From Aquitalea magnusonii (GTDB lineage Bacteria > Pseudomonadota > Gammaproteobacteria > Burkholderiales > Chromobacteriaceae), in NCBI RefSeq assembly GCF_003202035.1, contig NZ_QJKC01000001.1, positions 71,114 to 135,113 on the forward strand: a stretch of 64,000 nt of DNA, in the 5' to 3' direction. The notes under the pieces were generated by a model, which had not been told where the DNA came from, did not search any database, and worked only from the letters and a program-made list of their open reading frames with translations. The position numbers were made by a program, and so were the translations under genes. Shown here one piece after another: positions 43,084 to 52,079 of this stretch (position 1 is its first letter; each line of letters starts with the position of its first letter).

Positions 43084-44181
43084 TCAGGTATTTCCCAGTA
43101 GGGCGAGGCCTTGGGAAATGTACTTCCTGATGTTTTCAGGACTGAGGCCGAAGGTGTCGGCATTGGGTAGGTTCTTGCATACGACCTCTATTTCTTGGCT
43201 AATTTGCGAGTAGTTTGGGTTCTCACCTCGTTTGTACCTGCCTCCCTTTTCGGCTAGTACCAGAGCAAGCCCCGCTAGCATTTTGAGGGTTGTATCTGAT
43301 GGCAAATCAGAGCTATTTCCACTGTCTCCGTTGTCTTCAAGAGATGCCTCAAATTTGGATATATCTGATGCCTTGACCATTAGTACGGAGTCGCTTGGAA
43401 GTCCCGATGAAGGGTAATAGTTATTTTTTTCTGGTTGAGATGCTGCTTTTTTTAGGTACTCTTTCCTGTTTTTGGTATGCTCATCCCTAATTTTTTTTGC
43501 TTCATCTTCTTTTATTTTTTTCTGTTTTATTTGACGCTCAAGCTCTTTCCCTGCGGCTAGTGAGCCCTTTTGGTATTGATTGTCGTCGAATGATTCTTGT
43601 AATTGATAAATTTTTCCATTTTCATCTTCGACAAAAGCCCCGTCAATGCTTGTCAGTGTGATGGAAGGGCCTCCAGTTTTTAATTGAAACTCATGCCTAA
43701 TATCCAGTCTCTCTGCACCAATCATGGGTAAGGTATAGCAGCCCTTTAGTGTTACAATGTGGTCTTCTAGTTCAAAAACCTCTGTTTCATTTCGTGGCCC
43801 CTTGTATATTGCAGTTAGTGGGTACTCTTTTAAGATATCTAGTAGTTGCTGTGATAAATGGTCAATCCAATTTTTGGATTCATTTAATAGTTCGTCAGAA
43901 GTATACTCGGCAGTTTTCGGAAACTCTTTGTTGAAAATTTCTAGCATTTCTCCTTTGATGCTTGGGTTCATAAATAATGAGAACTTGGCATCCGCAATGG
44001 GAACCCTATTGCATGGGATGGCTTGAGTGTGATTAACAAAATCAACAGAGAGTTTTAAGTGGCCATCAATAGCAAGCTGTAAGACATCCTTAATATCAAC
44101 GTCTTCGCCCAGGGATGCTGTCAGTCGCTTTGCAGCATCCTCAAGAGTTAGAAATTTTTTTAGTTTGAACAGTTTATTCAT
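43084..44181 (-). CDS. AT-rich cargo gene of unknown function next to integrase
   Basis: A 365-residue protein starting MNKLFKLKKFLTLEDAAKRL (AGGGGG before the ATG at 44181). The N-terminal region (TLEDAAKRLTASLGEDVDIKDVL, LAIDGHLKLSVDF) resembles a motif seen in hypothetical proteins of many proteobacterial accessory regions. A charged coiled coil (about 215-255, KELERQIKQKKIKEDEAKK) and a C-terminal helical domain (TLKMLAGLALVLAEKGG, then NYSQISQEIEVV and LSPENIRKYISQGL) follow. Base composition is clearly more AT-rich than its surroundings. The place between integrase and AlpA is a cargo hotspot in such elements. Confidence 0.7.
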   Translation of the reverse strand: MNKLFKLKKFLTLEDAAKRLTASLGEDVDIKDVLQLAIDGHLKLSVDFVNHTQAIPCNRVPIADAKFSLFMNPSIKGEMLEIFNKEFPKTAEYTSDELLNESKNWIDHLSQQLLDILKEYPLTAIYKGPRNETEVFELEDHIVTLKGCYTLPMIGAERLDIRHEFQLKTGGPSITLTSIDGAFVEDENGKIYQLQESFDDNQYQKGSLAAGKELERQIKQKKIKEDEAKKIRDEHTKNRKEYLKKAASQPEKNNYYPSSGLPSDSVLMVKASDISKFEASLEDNGDSGNSSDLPSDTTLKMLAGLALVLAEKGGRYKRGENPNYSQISQEIEVVCKNLPNADTFGLSPENIRKYISQGLALLGNT

Positions 44182-44278
44182 CACGCCCCCTTCGGCGTCC
44201 CTTGTTGGGTTTGCCAACACCAGGCGGCAAGGGTTTCCGCTTTTCGCCCCGTCGGGCTAGGTGTCGGCAAAGCTGGTG

Positions 44279-45493
44279 TTATGCGGTCTTGCGAATGGGT
44301 GTCACCTTGGCCCCGGCCTTGACTGCATCCAGGTACTTGCTCCAGTCACGCATCATGCTGGCCCGTTGTTCCAGATAGCGCGCATGGTTGTATGCGGCGC
44401 TGACGGCATTGCGCGGTGCGTGGGCAAGCTGTAGCTCGATATGGTCGTGCGGGTAGCCTTGTTCGTGCAGGATGGTGGAAGCAATGCCCCGGAAGCCGTG
44501 GCCGGTCATGCGGCTGTGGTAGCCCATGCGGTAGATGGCATAGAGCAGGGTATTATTGCTCATGCTCTTGCCTTCTCCGCGCTCACTGGGAAATAGCAGG
44601 GGGCGGTTGCCCGACAGCTTCCTGATGTCTTCCAGAATGGCCAGGGACTGGTCAGTCAGCGGGACAATGTGTTCTTCCCGCATTTTCATGCGCTCGGCCG
44701 GTATCCGCCATTGCCGGGCCTCCAAATCAAACTCCTCCCACTTGGCCCCGATCAGTTCGCTGGTGCGGACAAAGGTGTGCGCCATCATTTGCAGGGCAAG
44801 GCGGGTCAGCGGCTGGCCGTCGTAGGCGTCAATCAGGCGTAGCAGCTCCGGCAGCTCCTTGGCGCTCAGGCGGGCGTGGTTGGTTTTCTTGGCAGACTTG
44901 AGGGCGTCGGCCGGCTTCACGTCGGCAGCCGGGTTGCGTTCGGCCAGGCCGTGGGCCACGGCATAGCGCATGATCTGGCCGCAGGTTTGCAGTGCGCGCT
45001 TGGCAATATCCAGTGCGCCGCGGGCCTCGATCTTCTTCACCGTCATCAGCAGCAAGGGTGTGGTGATGTCCGTCACCGGCTTGTTGCCAATGACCGGGAA
45101 TACATCTGCCTCCAGCCGGCGCAATACATACTCGGCGTGGCGCTCGGTGCGTGTGCTGCGCCAGTCCTTCCACCATTGGCGGGCCACGGCCTCGAAGCTG
45201 TTTTCGCTGACGATCTTGGCAATCAGCTTTTCCTCTTGCCGGTTCTGCGATGGGTCGATGCCTTGCTTCACCAGGTCTTTGAGGCGGTCGCGCTCCAGCC
45301 GGGCAGCTTTCAGGCCGGTGTCAGGGTAGGTGCCAAGGGAGAGGAGGCCGGGTTTGCCGTTGAAGCGGTAGCGGAAGCGCCACCATTTGGCCCCGGTAGG
45401 CTGAATGTGCAGGGCAAGGCCCTCGCCATCGGAAAGTGTATAAGCCTTGTCCTGGGGCTTTGCAGCCTTGATTACCGGGTCTGTCAGCTTCAT
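44279..45493 (-). CDS. int: P4-type tyrosine recombinase (integrase)
   Basis: A 404-residue protein. The N-terminal DUF4102-type arm-binding domain (KLTDPVIKAAKPQDKAYTLSDGEGLALHI) is followed by the catalytic domain. The catalytic residues are in HTFVRTSELIGAKWEE (Arg), HGFRGIASTILHE (His-x-x-Arg), LAHAPRNAV (His) and YNHARYLEQR (Tyr). The ATG at 45493 was chosen; a TTG four codons upstream is also in frame. It sits 178 bp from the tRNA-Ser 3' end. A GTGTATAAC site touches its promoter region. Confidence 0.93.
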   Translation of the reverse strand: MKLTDPVIKAAKPQDKAYTLSDGEGLALHIQPTGAKWWRFRYRFNGKPGLLSLGTYPDTGLKAARLERDRLKDLVKQGIDPSQNRQEEKLIAKIVSENSFEAVARQWWKDWRSTRTERHAEYVLRRLEADVFPVIGNKPVTDITTPLLLMTVKKIEARGALDIAKRALQTCGQIMRYAVAHGLAERNPAADVKPADALKSAKKTNHARLSAKELPELLRLIDAYDGQPLTRLALQMMAHTFVRTSELIGAKWEEFDLEARQWRIPAERMKMREEHIVPLTDQSLAILEDIRKLSGNRPLLFPSERGEGKSMSNNTLLYAIYRMGYHSRMTGHGFRGIASTILHEQGYPHDHIELQLAHAPRNAVSAAYNHARYLEQRASMMRDWSKYLDAVKAGAKVTPIRKTA

Positions 45494-45506
45494 GGTGGGG
45501 ACCAAT

Positions 45507-45555
45507 GTGTATAACTTCTGGATGCTTCATTTTAGTTATACGCATTGTTATACAC
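45507..45555. repeat. Integrase-side repeats: GTGTATAAC and the 22-bp end repeat
   Basis: GTGTATAAC at 45507-45515, then GTTATACGC at 45535-45543 and GTTATACAC at 45547-45555. The last two make up the right copy of the 22-bp end repeat. Sites this close to the integrase start could also repress it. Confidence 0.65.
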
Positions 45556-45599
45556 AAATTTTGGTGTTCCCAGCGTTGCCCATGGTTGGCAATGGATAA

Positions 45600-45638
45600 C
45601 AAAAAACCCCGTAGAAGCTAGGTTCTATCGGGGTTCTG
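45600..45638 (-). terminator. Terminator downstream of tRNA-Ser
   Basis: On the minus strand AACCCCGATAGAA, a CCTAGC loop and TTCTACGGGGTT are followed by TTTTTTG. It lies inside the element, so the insertion supplied a terminator for the tRNA transcript. Confidence 0.85.
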
Positions 45639-45670
45639 TGGGCAATGCTGGGTGTTGCTAGGCGTATACG

Positions 45671-45758
45671 TGGCGGAGGCTGTGGGATTCGAACCCACGG
45701 ACGGTTTCCCGTCGGCAGTTTTCAAGACTGCTGGTTTAAACCACTCACCCAAACCTCC
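45671..45758 (-). tRNA. serT: tRNA-Ser (anticodon UGA)
   Basis: 88 nt including an encoded CCA. Acceptor arms GGAGGTT / AGCCTCC, anticodon stem CAGTC-TTGAAAA-CTG with anticodon TGA, a long variable arm and TTCGAATCC in the T loop are all visible. Its 3' end faces the integrase and is the likely insertion site. Confidence 0.95.
45675..45690. other. Candidate right attachment core inside tRNA-Ser
   Basis: GGAGGCTGTGGGATTC in the 3' part of the tRNA gene matches 14 of 16 positions of 33348-33363. Insertion here keeps the tRNA intact. Confidence 0.5.
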
Positions 45759-45832
45759 GCAGTGTCCATGCCATCAGCGCTGGGCGCCGCTGGCAAAGAG
45801 GACGCAATCATAACCGCCCCAAGCCGTTTTGG

Positions 45833-47503
45833 CTAGGGGGTGGCACGGTTCATTTCCAGCATTTCGGCGGCGTGCTGGCGGGTGGTCTGGGTAAGTTCCG
45901 CCCCACCCAGCATACGGGCGATTTCCAGCACGCGCTGTTCGTGCTCCAGCGGGGTGATGCGGCTGACCACGCGCTTTTTCTCTTCGCGCTTGCTGACCTG
46001 CCAGTGCTGCTCGCCGCAGGAGGCGACCTGGGGCAGGTGGGTGATGCACAGCACCTGGTAGCGCTGGCCCAGCTGCTTGAGCATGTGGCCGATGACTTCG
46101 GCCACGCGCCCGCCAATGCCGACATCCACTTCGTCGAAAATCAGTGTCGGTACGCTGGCCACCTGGCTGATCACCACTTGCATGGCCAGGCTGATGCGCG
46201 ACAGCTCGCCGCCGGAGGCTACCTTGGCCAGCGGACGCAGGCTGGTGCCAGCGTTGGCGGCCACCAGGTATTCGATGGATTCCAGGCCGTGCGCGCCGGG
46301 CTCGGCCAGTGCGGCCAGTTCGATGGCGAAGCGGGCGCTGCTCATGGCCAGCTGCTGCATTTCCTTGCTGATGCGGGCAGACAGTTCGCTGGCGGCCTGG
46401 CGGCGCTTGCCGGACAGGGCTTCGGCCAGGGTGCGGTAGCGCGACAGGCTGGCGGTTTCGGCCAGCGCCAGGGCTTCGCTGTCGGTGGAGGCTTCCAGCG
46501 CGGCCAGCTGGGTTTGCCAGTCTTCCAGCTTGAGCGGCAGTTCCTGCGGCTGTACGCGGTATTTGCGGGCCATGCTCATCAGGCTGTCGATGCGGCTTTC
46601 CACCTGTTGCAACTGGCCGGGGTCTTCGTCGATGTCGCTGGCGTAGTCGCGCAGGCTGTACACCACTTCGCGCAGTTCGGCGTCCACCGAATCCAGCAGC
46701 GACAGGGTGTCGGCCAGGCGCGGGTCGAGGTTGGCCAGCTTGCTCAGGCGGGTTTGCACCTGGGTGAGTACGGACAGGCAGTTGCCCTCCATCTCGGACA
46801 GGGTGTCGACGGCGTATTGGGCGCTCTGCACCAGTTCGGCGGCATTGGCCAGGCGGGAGTGGCTTTGGTTGAGGCTGGCCCACTCGTCCTGTTGCAGGCC
46901 CAGTTCGGTCAGTTCGTTGATCTGCCAGGTGAGTCGTTCGCGCTCCACTTCGGATTCGCGTGACAGCTTGTCGGCATCGGCGCGCGCCTTGCGCGCGGCT
47001 TGCCATTCCTGCCAGGCCTGGTGCACTTCACGCGCCAGCGAGCTGCTGCCGGCATAGGCGTCCAGCAGTTCGCGCTGGGCTTCGGCTTTGACCAGCGACT
47101 GGTGCGCATGCTGGCCGTGGATGTCGACCAGGAATTCGCCCAGCTGTTTGAGCTGGGTCAGCGTGGCCGGCTGGCCGTTGATAAAGCTGCGCGAGCGGCC
47201 GGATTTGTCCAGCACGCGGCGGATGAGCACGATGTCGTCGTCACCGGACAGGGCGTTTTCCTGCAGCCAGGCTTTGATCTCCGGCCGTTGCCGGCTGTCG
47301 AACTCGGCGCTGATTTCTGCCTTTTCGGCGCCTTCGCGTACCAGCGAGCCTTCGGCGCGATCGCCCAGCAGCAGGCCGAGGGCATCCAGCAGGATGGATT
47401 TGCCAGCCCCGGTTTCGCCGGTCAGTACGGTGAAGCCGGGGGCAAAGTCCAGCGCGATGCTGTCAACGATGACGAAATCTTTGACCAGTAGGGATAGCAG
47501 CAT
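45833..47503 (-). CDS. recN: DNA repair protein RecN
   Basis: A 556-residue SMC-like ATPase. Walker A is GETGAGKSILLDALGL near the start, a long coiled coil fills the middle, and LRPLAKVASGGELSRISLA with LIFDEVDVGIGG forms the signature and Walker B near residues 400-450. RecN acts at double-strand breaks. It lies 12 bp downstream of nadK. No obvious LexA site was seen in that short gap. Confidence 0.96.
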   Translation of the reverse strand: MLLSLLVKDFVIVDSIALDFAPGFTVLTGETGAGKSILLDALGLLLGDRAEGSLVREGAEKAEISAEFDSRQRPEIKAWLQENALSGDDDIVLIRRVLDKSGRSRSFINGQPATLTQLKQLGEFLVDIHGQHAHQSLVKAEAQRELLDAYAGSSSLAREVHQAWQEWQAARKARADADKLSRESEVERERLTWQINELTELGLQQDEWASLNQSHSRLANAAELVQSAQYAVDTLSEMEGNCLSVLTQVQTRLSKLANLDPRLADTLSLLDSVDAELREVVYSLRDYASDIDEDPGQLQQVESRIDSLMSMARKYRVQPQELPLKLEDWQTQLAALEASTDSEALALAETASLSRYRTLAEALSGKRRQAASELSARISKEMQQLAMSSARFAIELAALAEPGAHGLESIEYLVAANAGTSLRPLAKVASGGELSRISLAMQVVISQVASVPTLIFDEVDVGIGGRVAEVIGHMLKQLGQRYQVLCITHLPQVASCGEQHWQVSKREEKKRVVSRITPLEHEQRVLEIARMLGGAELTQTTRQHAAEMLEMNRATP

Positions 47504-47515
47504 GGTGTGTGCGTG

Positions 47516-48391
47516 TCAGAGCAGTCGCTCGCCCCAGTGAAGCTTGTGGCGCAGCATGTCGTAGTAGTTGTAACCCACCGGGTGCAGGATGCGCAGCGGG
47601 TTGCGGTAGCGGCGGATCAGCACGCGGTCCATTTCCATCAGGTCGCAATGCGATTGGCCATCGAAGTGAACCCGTGCGTCCAGCCCGCGGGTCAGCATGA
47701 ATTCCACCTCGCAGGAGTCGTTGACGGCGATGGGGCGGTTGTTCAGCGATTGCGGGCAGATGGGCACCAGGGCGATGGCCTGCAGCGTAGGGTGCAGGAT
47801 GGGGCCGCCGGCGGCCAGCGAATAGGCGGTGGAGCCGGTGGGGGTGGACACGATCAGCCCGTCCGAGCGTTGGCTGTAGACGAACTGGTTGTCGATGAAG
47901 ACTTCGAATTCGATCATCGAGCCGACAGCGCCACGGCTGAACACGATGTCGTTGAAAGCCAGCGCATTGGCCACCTCGGCATCTTCCCGGATCAGCGAGG
48001 CTTGCAGCAGGATGCGGTTTTCCGGGACAAAGTGGCCGGCGAGGATGGCGTCGATGGCTTCCAGCATTTCATGGCGCGGGATGTCGGTCATGAAGCCCAG
48101 CCGGCCTTGGTTGATGCCCACCAGCGGTACGCGGTAGGGGGCCAGCACGCGGGCGATGGACAGCATGGTGCCGTCGCCGCCCAGTACGATGACCAAGTCG
48201 GCCAGCTTGCCCATGTCGCTGCGTTCGATCAGCAGGTGCGGGCCGGCTTCGGCCGGCGTGGCGCTTTCCTTGTCGACGAACACGGTGATGCCGGCTGCGG
48301 CAAGGTGGTCGGCCAGCGTGCGTAGCGATTCCACCACTTGAGGTTTGCTATGTCGTGCCACCAGGCAGACATGTTTGAACAGTCGTTCCAT
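47516..48391 (-). CDS. nadK: NAD kinase
   Basis: A 291-residue protein. VIVLGGDGTMLSIAR holds the GGDGT ATP-site motif, and TPTGSTAYSLAAGGPI is the second conserved box. It phosphorylates NAD to NADP. nadK-recN order is common in beta- and gammaproteobacteria. Confidence 0.95.
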   Translation of the reverse strand: MERLFKHVCLVARHSKPQVVESLRTLADHLAAAGITVFVDKESATPAEAGPHLLIERSDMGKLADLVIVLGGDGTMLSIARVLAPYRVPLVGINQGRLGFMTDIPRHEMLEAIDAILAGHFVPENRILLQASLIREDAEVANALAFNDIVFSRGAVGSMIEFEVFIDNQFVYSQRSDGLIVSTPTGSTAYSLAAGGPILHPTLQAIALVPICPQSLNNRPIAVNDSCEVEFMLTRGLDARVHFDGQSHCDLMEMDRVLIRRYRNPLRILHPVGYNYYDMLRHKLHWGERLL

Positions 48392-48401
48392 GTGGGCGAT
48401 T

Positions 48402-49070
48402 CTACTGCCTTGCGGTCGTTTCGTTCAAAAAAGACTCGTCGCTGCGTTTTTTGCCGGTGGCTTCGAGTGCCTTGAGGTAGAAGCGGATCAGGTCGGCCAG
48501 CGAATCCACGCCCAGCTTGCTGAACAGATTGGCGCGATGTACCTCGATGGTGCGCGGCGACAGGTCCAGCTGGCGGGCGATTTCCTTGCTGGACAGGCCA
48601 TCGGCCACCAGTTCCAGCACTTCGCGTTCGCGGCCGCTGATGCGGTCCAGCAATTGCATGACTTCCTGGGTTTCTTCTTCCTGCTGCTGCTGGTGAATGC
48701 TCATGCGGATGCCCTTGCGCAGGCTGTCGATCAGGCGGTTCTGGTCGATGGGCTTGGTCAGGAAATCGATGGCGCCGGACTGGAAGGCGCGGCGGCACTG
48801 TTCGATGTCGCCATGGCCGGTAATGAAGACGATGGGAATGGTGATGCCGCGTTCCACCAGCTTTTCCTGCAGCGCCAGGCCGGTAATCTGCGGCATGCGG
48901 ATATCCAGCACCATGCAGCCGATTTCGCCTTCGGTATAGTTTTCGAGAAACTCCATGGCACTGGCGAAGGTCACCGTGCGCATGCCCTGGGCCATGATCA
49001 GCAAGGCCAGCGAGTCGCGCACGGCCGGATCATCATCCACGATGAAAACGGTTGGCATCATGTACTTCAT
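48402..49070 (-). CDS. FixJ/TodT-type response regulator
   Basis: A 222-residue protein. The receiver (VFIVDDDPAVRDSL, MVLDIRMPQITG, FLTKPID with the conserved Lys) is followed by a Gln-rich linker and a LuxR helix-turn-helix (SGREREVLELVADGLSSKEIA, SPRTIEVHRANLFSKLG). Its ATG overlaps the kinase stop by 4 bp. Output genes are unknown. Confidence 0.92.
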   Translation of the reverse strand: MKYMMPTVFIVDDDPAVRDSLALLIMAQGMRTVTFASAMEFLENYTEGEIGCMVLDIRMPQITGLALQEKLVERGITIPIVFITGHGDIEQCRRAFQSGAIDFLTKPIDQNRLIDSLRKGIRMSIHQQQQEEETQEVMQLLDRISGREREVLELVADGLSSKEIARQLDLSPRTIEVHRANLFSKLGVDSLADLIRFYLKALEATGKKRSDESFLNETTARQ

Positions 49071-51337
49071 GAAACTTGTTCTCCTGCTACAGCCTGTGCT
49101 GTCGATGTGGTAAGTGCCGGGAGGTCGATCACGAATTGCGCGCCGCCGGATGGGCGGTTGCTGGCCAGGATCTGGCCTCCCATATTGTCGATGGCCGTCT
49201 GGCAGATGGCCAGTCCCAGCCCCATCCCGTTGGGTTTGGTGCTGAAGAAGGGGTCGAATATCTTGTCTTGCAGTGCGGTGGCGATGCCGGGGCCGTTATC
49301 GGCGATCATGATACGCACTCGCGTCGCATCCTGCTCGGTGCTGATGATCAGCCTGCCCCAGGGGTGGACGCTTTCCATGGCGTCGATGGCGTTGCGCAAT
49401 ATATTCAGGATGACCTGCTCCAGCTGAATGTTATCAGCATAAACGGCGGAGAGCTTGTCGGAAAAATACTGTTCCAGGTGAATGTCGTGGCTTTGCAGCT
49501 CGAATTCCAGCAGGGCGAGGGCATTGGCCACGATCTGGTTCGGGTCCAGCAGGCTCTGGTGCTGGTTGCGCTTGCTGACGAATTCGCGCAGGCGCTGGAT
49601 GACCTGCCCGGCACGCTGTGCCTGGTGGGCAGCACTCTGCATGGCGCGGCAGACCAGTGGCAGATCGGGGTCTTCTTCCGCCAGCAGGCTCAGGCTGGCC
49701 TGGCAGTAGCTGACAATTGCCGACAGCGGCTGGTTGATTTCATGGGCGATGCCCGAGGCCATTTCGCCCATGGTGTTGATGCGCGCGACGCGCGCCAGCT
49801 CTTGTTCGTGCTGGCGCAGCCGGCGCTCGCTGGCTTCCAGTGCCGCCAGCATGTGCTGGCGGCGCGGGGCGGTGTCGCGCAGGGTGAGCACGGCGCCGAG
49901 CAGCCGGGTTTGCTGGTCGAATACCGGTGACACACAGCCTTCCACCAGCAGTTTTTCACCCGAGCTGCGGGTCAGGTAGCTGCTGTCTGGCAGGTAGACG
50001 TTGTCACGGATCTGCATGGCCTGGGTAAAGGGGTCGGTGTCGCCGGGGCGGGCAAATTCATGCCCCAGCCGCAGCAGCTGGCGCACATTCTGGCCGATGA
50101 CGCTGTGATGCCCCGGCCCCAGCAGCATGCTTGCCGAGGGATTGATGTACTGGATGCGAAAGGTGGTGTCAAAGGTGACCACGGCATCGGCAATGGCTTG
50201 CAGGGTGACGCTGGCGTGCTCGCGTTCGCGGTGCAGGTGATCCATGGCGCGGCGGCGGATATTGCGCTGGCGCTGCTGCTGGGCGGCCAGCAGCCATAGC
50301 AGGTAGCACAGCAGGGTATTGGCTACCAGGCCCACGGCCAGCAGGGGCAGGGATAGCTGCTGCCATGCCAGTGGCTGTGCCAGTTGCAGGCGATAGCCGT
50401 CGACAGGCAGCACGACTGGCTGCTGGGCGCCTTGTACTGGCAGCAGACTGTTGCCGCCGCTTTGCTGGCCGCTAACTAGCGGGCTGGCGCTGCCATCCGG
50501 GGCCAGCAGGTCAAGTTGCAAGCCGCGGTAAGGTGCGGTGGATGCAGCCAGCAAGCCATCCAGTTGCAGGCTGAGCAGCAACACGCCTTGCAACTGTTCG
50601 CTGCGCACCAGCGGATTGGGCGAGGGCGGGTTGGCCGCATAGCGGGCCTGCAGCAAGAGCAGATGCCAGTGCTCAGCGATGCGGCTGGGCGGGCTGAATT
50701 GTACCGAGCCCTGGCTGACCGCCTGCTGCACGGTCTGGCCCAGCAGCGGGTCGTGCAGCAGGTCCAGCCCCTGCATGGCGCGCAGCGCTGCGGACGGCGC
50801 CGGCTCTTGCATCAGCAGCGGCAGGTAGTCATGACGCGGCGGTGCCGGCACATAGTTGCCGCTGTCCTGGCCCGCTGCGTTGCGGGTGGGCCAGTAGTCG
50901 CGGATGGCGAAAGCCTGGCCGCGCAGCTGGCTTTGCTGCTGTTCGAAGCGGGCGCGTTGGTCGGCGCGGATGCGCGGCTGCCAGCCCAGGTAATCGATAA
51001 ACGGCTGGCGGGCAGCGGCCAGGCCGGCGAAATCGCGCAGCTGTGGTGTCGGGTCGGTCGCTTGTTGCGGCAGCAGCATGCTGGCGTGGTCCATCGTGGC
51101 CAGGGCCAGTTGCATGTGGGAGTTGATGTCGGCTTGCAATTGGCTGGCCAGGCCATCCAGTGCCTGTTGCTGGCGTTGCATGGCTTCGTGTACCAGCAGC
51201 AGGGCCAGCAGGGCGCAGAGCAGCAGATAAAAGCCGGCCAGCAGCCATTTGCGGCGGCGGTCGGTTTCCTGCAGCAGCTTCAGGTGGCGGTGCAGCAGGC
51301 TGGCCGGGTGTGAGGTGGCGGTGGGCTGGGCTGGCAT
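49067..51337 (-). CDS. CHASE/PAS sensor histidine kinase
   Basis: A 756-residue membrane kinase. There is a transmembrane helix near residues 30-50, a CHASE-like periplasmic region (about 55-310; FIDYLGWQPRIRADQRARFE), a second helix (LPLLAVGLVANTLLCYLLWLL), a PAS domain (TLQAIADAVVTFDTTFRIQYINPSA) and a HisKA domain with GEMASGIAHEINQPLSAIV (His acceptor). The HATPase has NAIDAMES, DNGPGIA and GMGLGLAI. It is coupled to the FixJ-type regulator by ATGA. The ligand is unknown. Confidence 0.9.
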   Translation of the reverse strand: MPAQPTATSHPASLLHRHLKLLQETDRRRKWLLAGFYLLLCALLALLLVHEAMQRQQQALDGLASQLQADINSHMQLALATMDHASMLLPQQATDPTPQLRDFAGLAAARQPFIDYLGWQPRIRADQRARFEQQQSQLRGQAFAIRDYWPTRNAAGQDSGNYVPAPPRHDYLPLLMQEPAPSAALRAMQGLDLLHDPLLGQTVQQAVSQGSVQFSPPSRIAEHWHLLLLQARYAANPPSPNPLVRSEQLQGVLLLSLQLDGLLAASTAPYRGLQLDLLAPDGSASPLVSGQQSGGNSLLPVQGAQQPVVLPVDGYRLQLAQPLAWQQLSLPLLAVGLVANTLLCYLLWLLAAQQQRQRNIRRRAMDHLHREREHASVTLQAIADAVVTFDTTFRIQYINPSASMLLGPGHHSVIGQNVRQLLRLGHEFARPGDTDPFTQAMQIRDNVYLPDSSYLTRSSGEKLLVEGCVSPVFDQQTRLLGAVLTLRDTAPRRQHMLAALEASERRLRQHEQELARVARINTMGEMASGIAHEINQPLSAIVSYCQASLSLLAEEDPDLPLVCRAMQSAAHQAQRAGQVIQRLREFVSKRNQHQSLLDPNQIVANALALLEFELQSHDIHLEQYFSDKLSAVYADNIQLEQVILNILRNAIDAMESVHPWGRLIISTEQDATRVRIMIADNGPGIATALQDKIFDPFFSTKPNGMGLGLAICQTAIDNMGGQILASNRPSGGAQFVIDLPALTTSTAQAVAGEQVS

Positions 51338-51490
51338 GATGTTGTGGTGTATTGGCCAGTCATGGCAATGCAGTTGTCGACTGTAGCAGCAAGGGCCGCT
51401 TAACGCTAATTTGATCGCGGCCCCTGTCGTGGCGGCCCGGTCTGGCGGCTGTGCCGCCAGTGGCCGGTGTCATGCCGGCACGGGCCTCAC

Positions 51491-52024
51491 TCAGCTATCT
51501 TTCAGCCATTGGGCAAACTGCCGGCGCAGCTTCATTTGCTTGGGCAGGATCACCGCCTGGCAATAGGGTTCGTGGCCATGCAGCTCGAAATAGCGCTGAT
51601 GGTAGTCTTCCGCCGGATAAAAGTGGCTGGCGGCTTCCAGGGTGGTGACGATGGGGGCGGAGAAAATCTGTTGCTGCTCCAGGGTGGCAATGTAGTCGCG
51701 GGCCATGCGCTGCTGTTCGGCATCGTGATAGAAAATGGCCGAGCGGTACTGGCTGCCGACATCATGCCCCTGACGATTGAGGGTGGTGGGGTCGTGGGTG
51801 GCGAAAAATACCTGCAGCAACTGGCTGAAGCTGATGATCTGCTCATCGAAGTCGATCTGCACGGCCTCGGCGTGGCCGGTCTGGCCGCTGCACACGCTGC
51901 GGTAGTCAGGGTTGCTGGTATGGCCGCCGATATAGCCGGATTGCACCTGTCGCACGCCTTGCAAGGCCAGGAAAATGCTTTCGGTACACCAGAAACAGCC
52001 GGCGGCCAGTGTGGCTTTGCTCAT
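51491..52024 (-). CDS. msrA: Peptide methionine sulfoxide reductase A
   Basis: A 177-residue protein with the catalytic GCFWCTES motif near the start. YIGGHTSNPDYRSVCSGQTGHAEAV and HDPTTLNRQGHDVGSQYRSAIF are the other family blocks. It reduces methionine-S-sulfoxide. An AGGAG precedes the ATG at 52024. It is downstream of the HDAC-like gene in the same direction. Confidence 0.96.
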   Translation of the reverse strand: MSKATLAAGCFWCTESIFLALQGVRQVQSGYIGGHTSNPDYRSVCSGQTGHAEAVQIDFDEQIISFSQLLQVFFATHDPTTLNRQGHDVGSQYRSAIFYHDAEQQRMARDYIATLEQQQIFSAPIVTTLEAASHFYPAEDYHQRYFELHGHEPYCQAVILPKQMKLRRQFAQWLKDS

Positions 52025-52079
52025 GATTTGCTCCTGCGATAGTGGGTGGTCATGGTTGGTCGGTCTGGCCGGGTGCTGC

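Larger units (their letters stand above)
33348..45690. mobile_element. Integrative element at tRNA-Ser with P4-type integrase, C4 RNA and primase
   Basis: About 12.3 kb. Right end: integrase gene facing away from tRNA-Ser. Left end: a 16-bp match (14/16) to the tRNA 3' end. A 22-bp repeat containing GTTATACGC and GTTATACAC occurs near both ends. The interior has an AlpA-like regulator, KilA-N protein, C4-type antisense RNA, CHC2 and DUF3987 primase parts and an iteron-like non-coding region: the replication and immunity module of a P4-like satellite. Capsid-size or helper-exploitation genes (sid, delta, psu) were not seen. Boundaries are inferred. Confidence 0.7.

Noticed and set aside
33348-45690. 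Complete functional prophage
   Set aside because: No terminase, portal, capsid or lysis genes; only a gpI-like fragment is tail-related.
45774-47006. 410-codon minus-strand frame rich in Arg, Pro and Gly
   Set aside because: Second frame of recN with no motifs.
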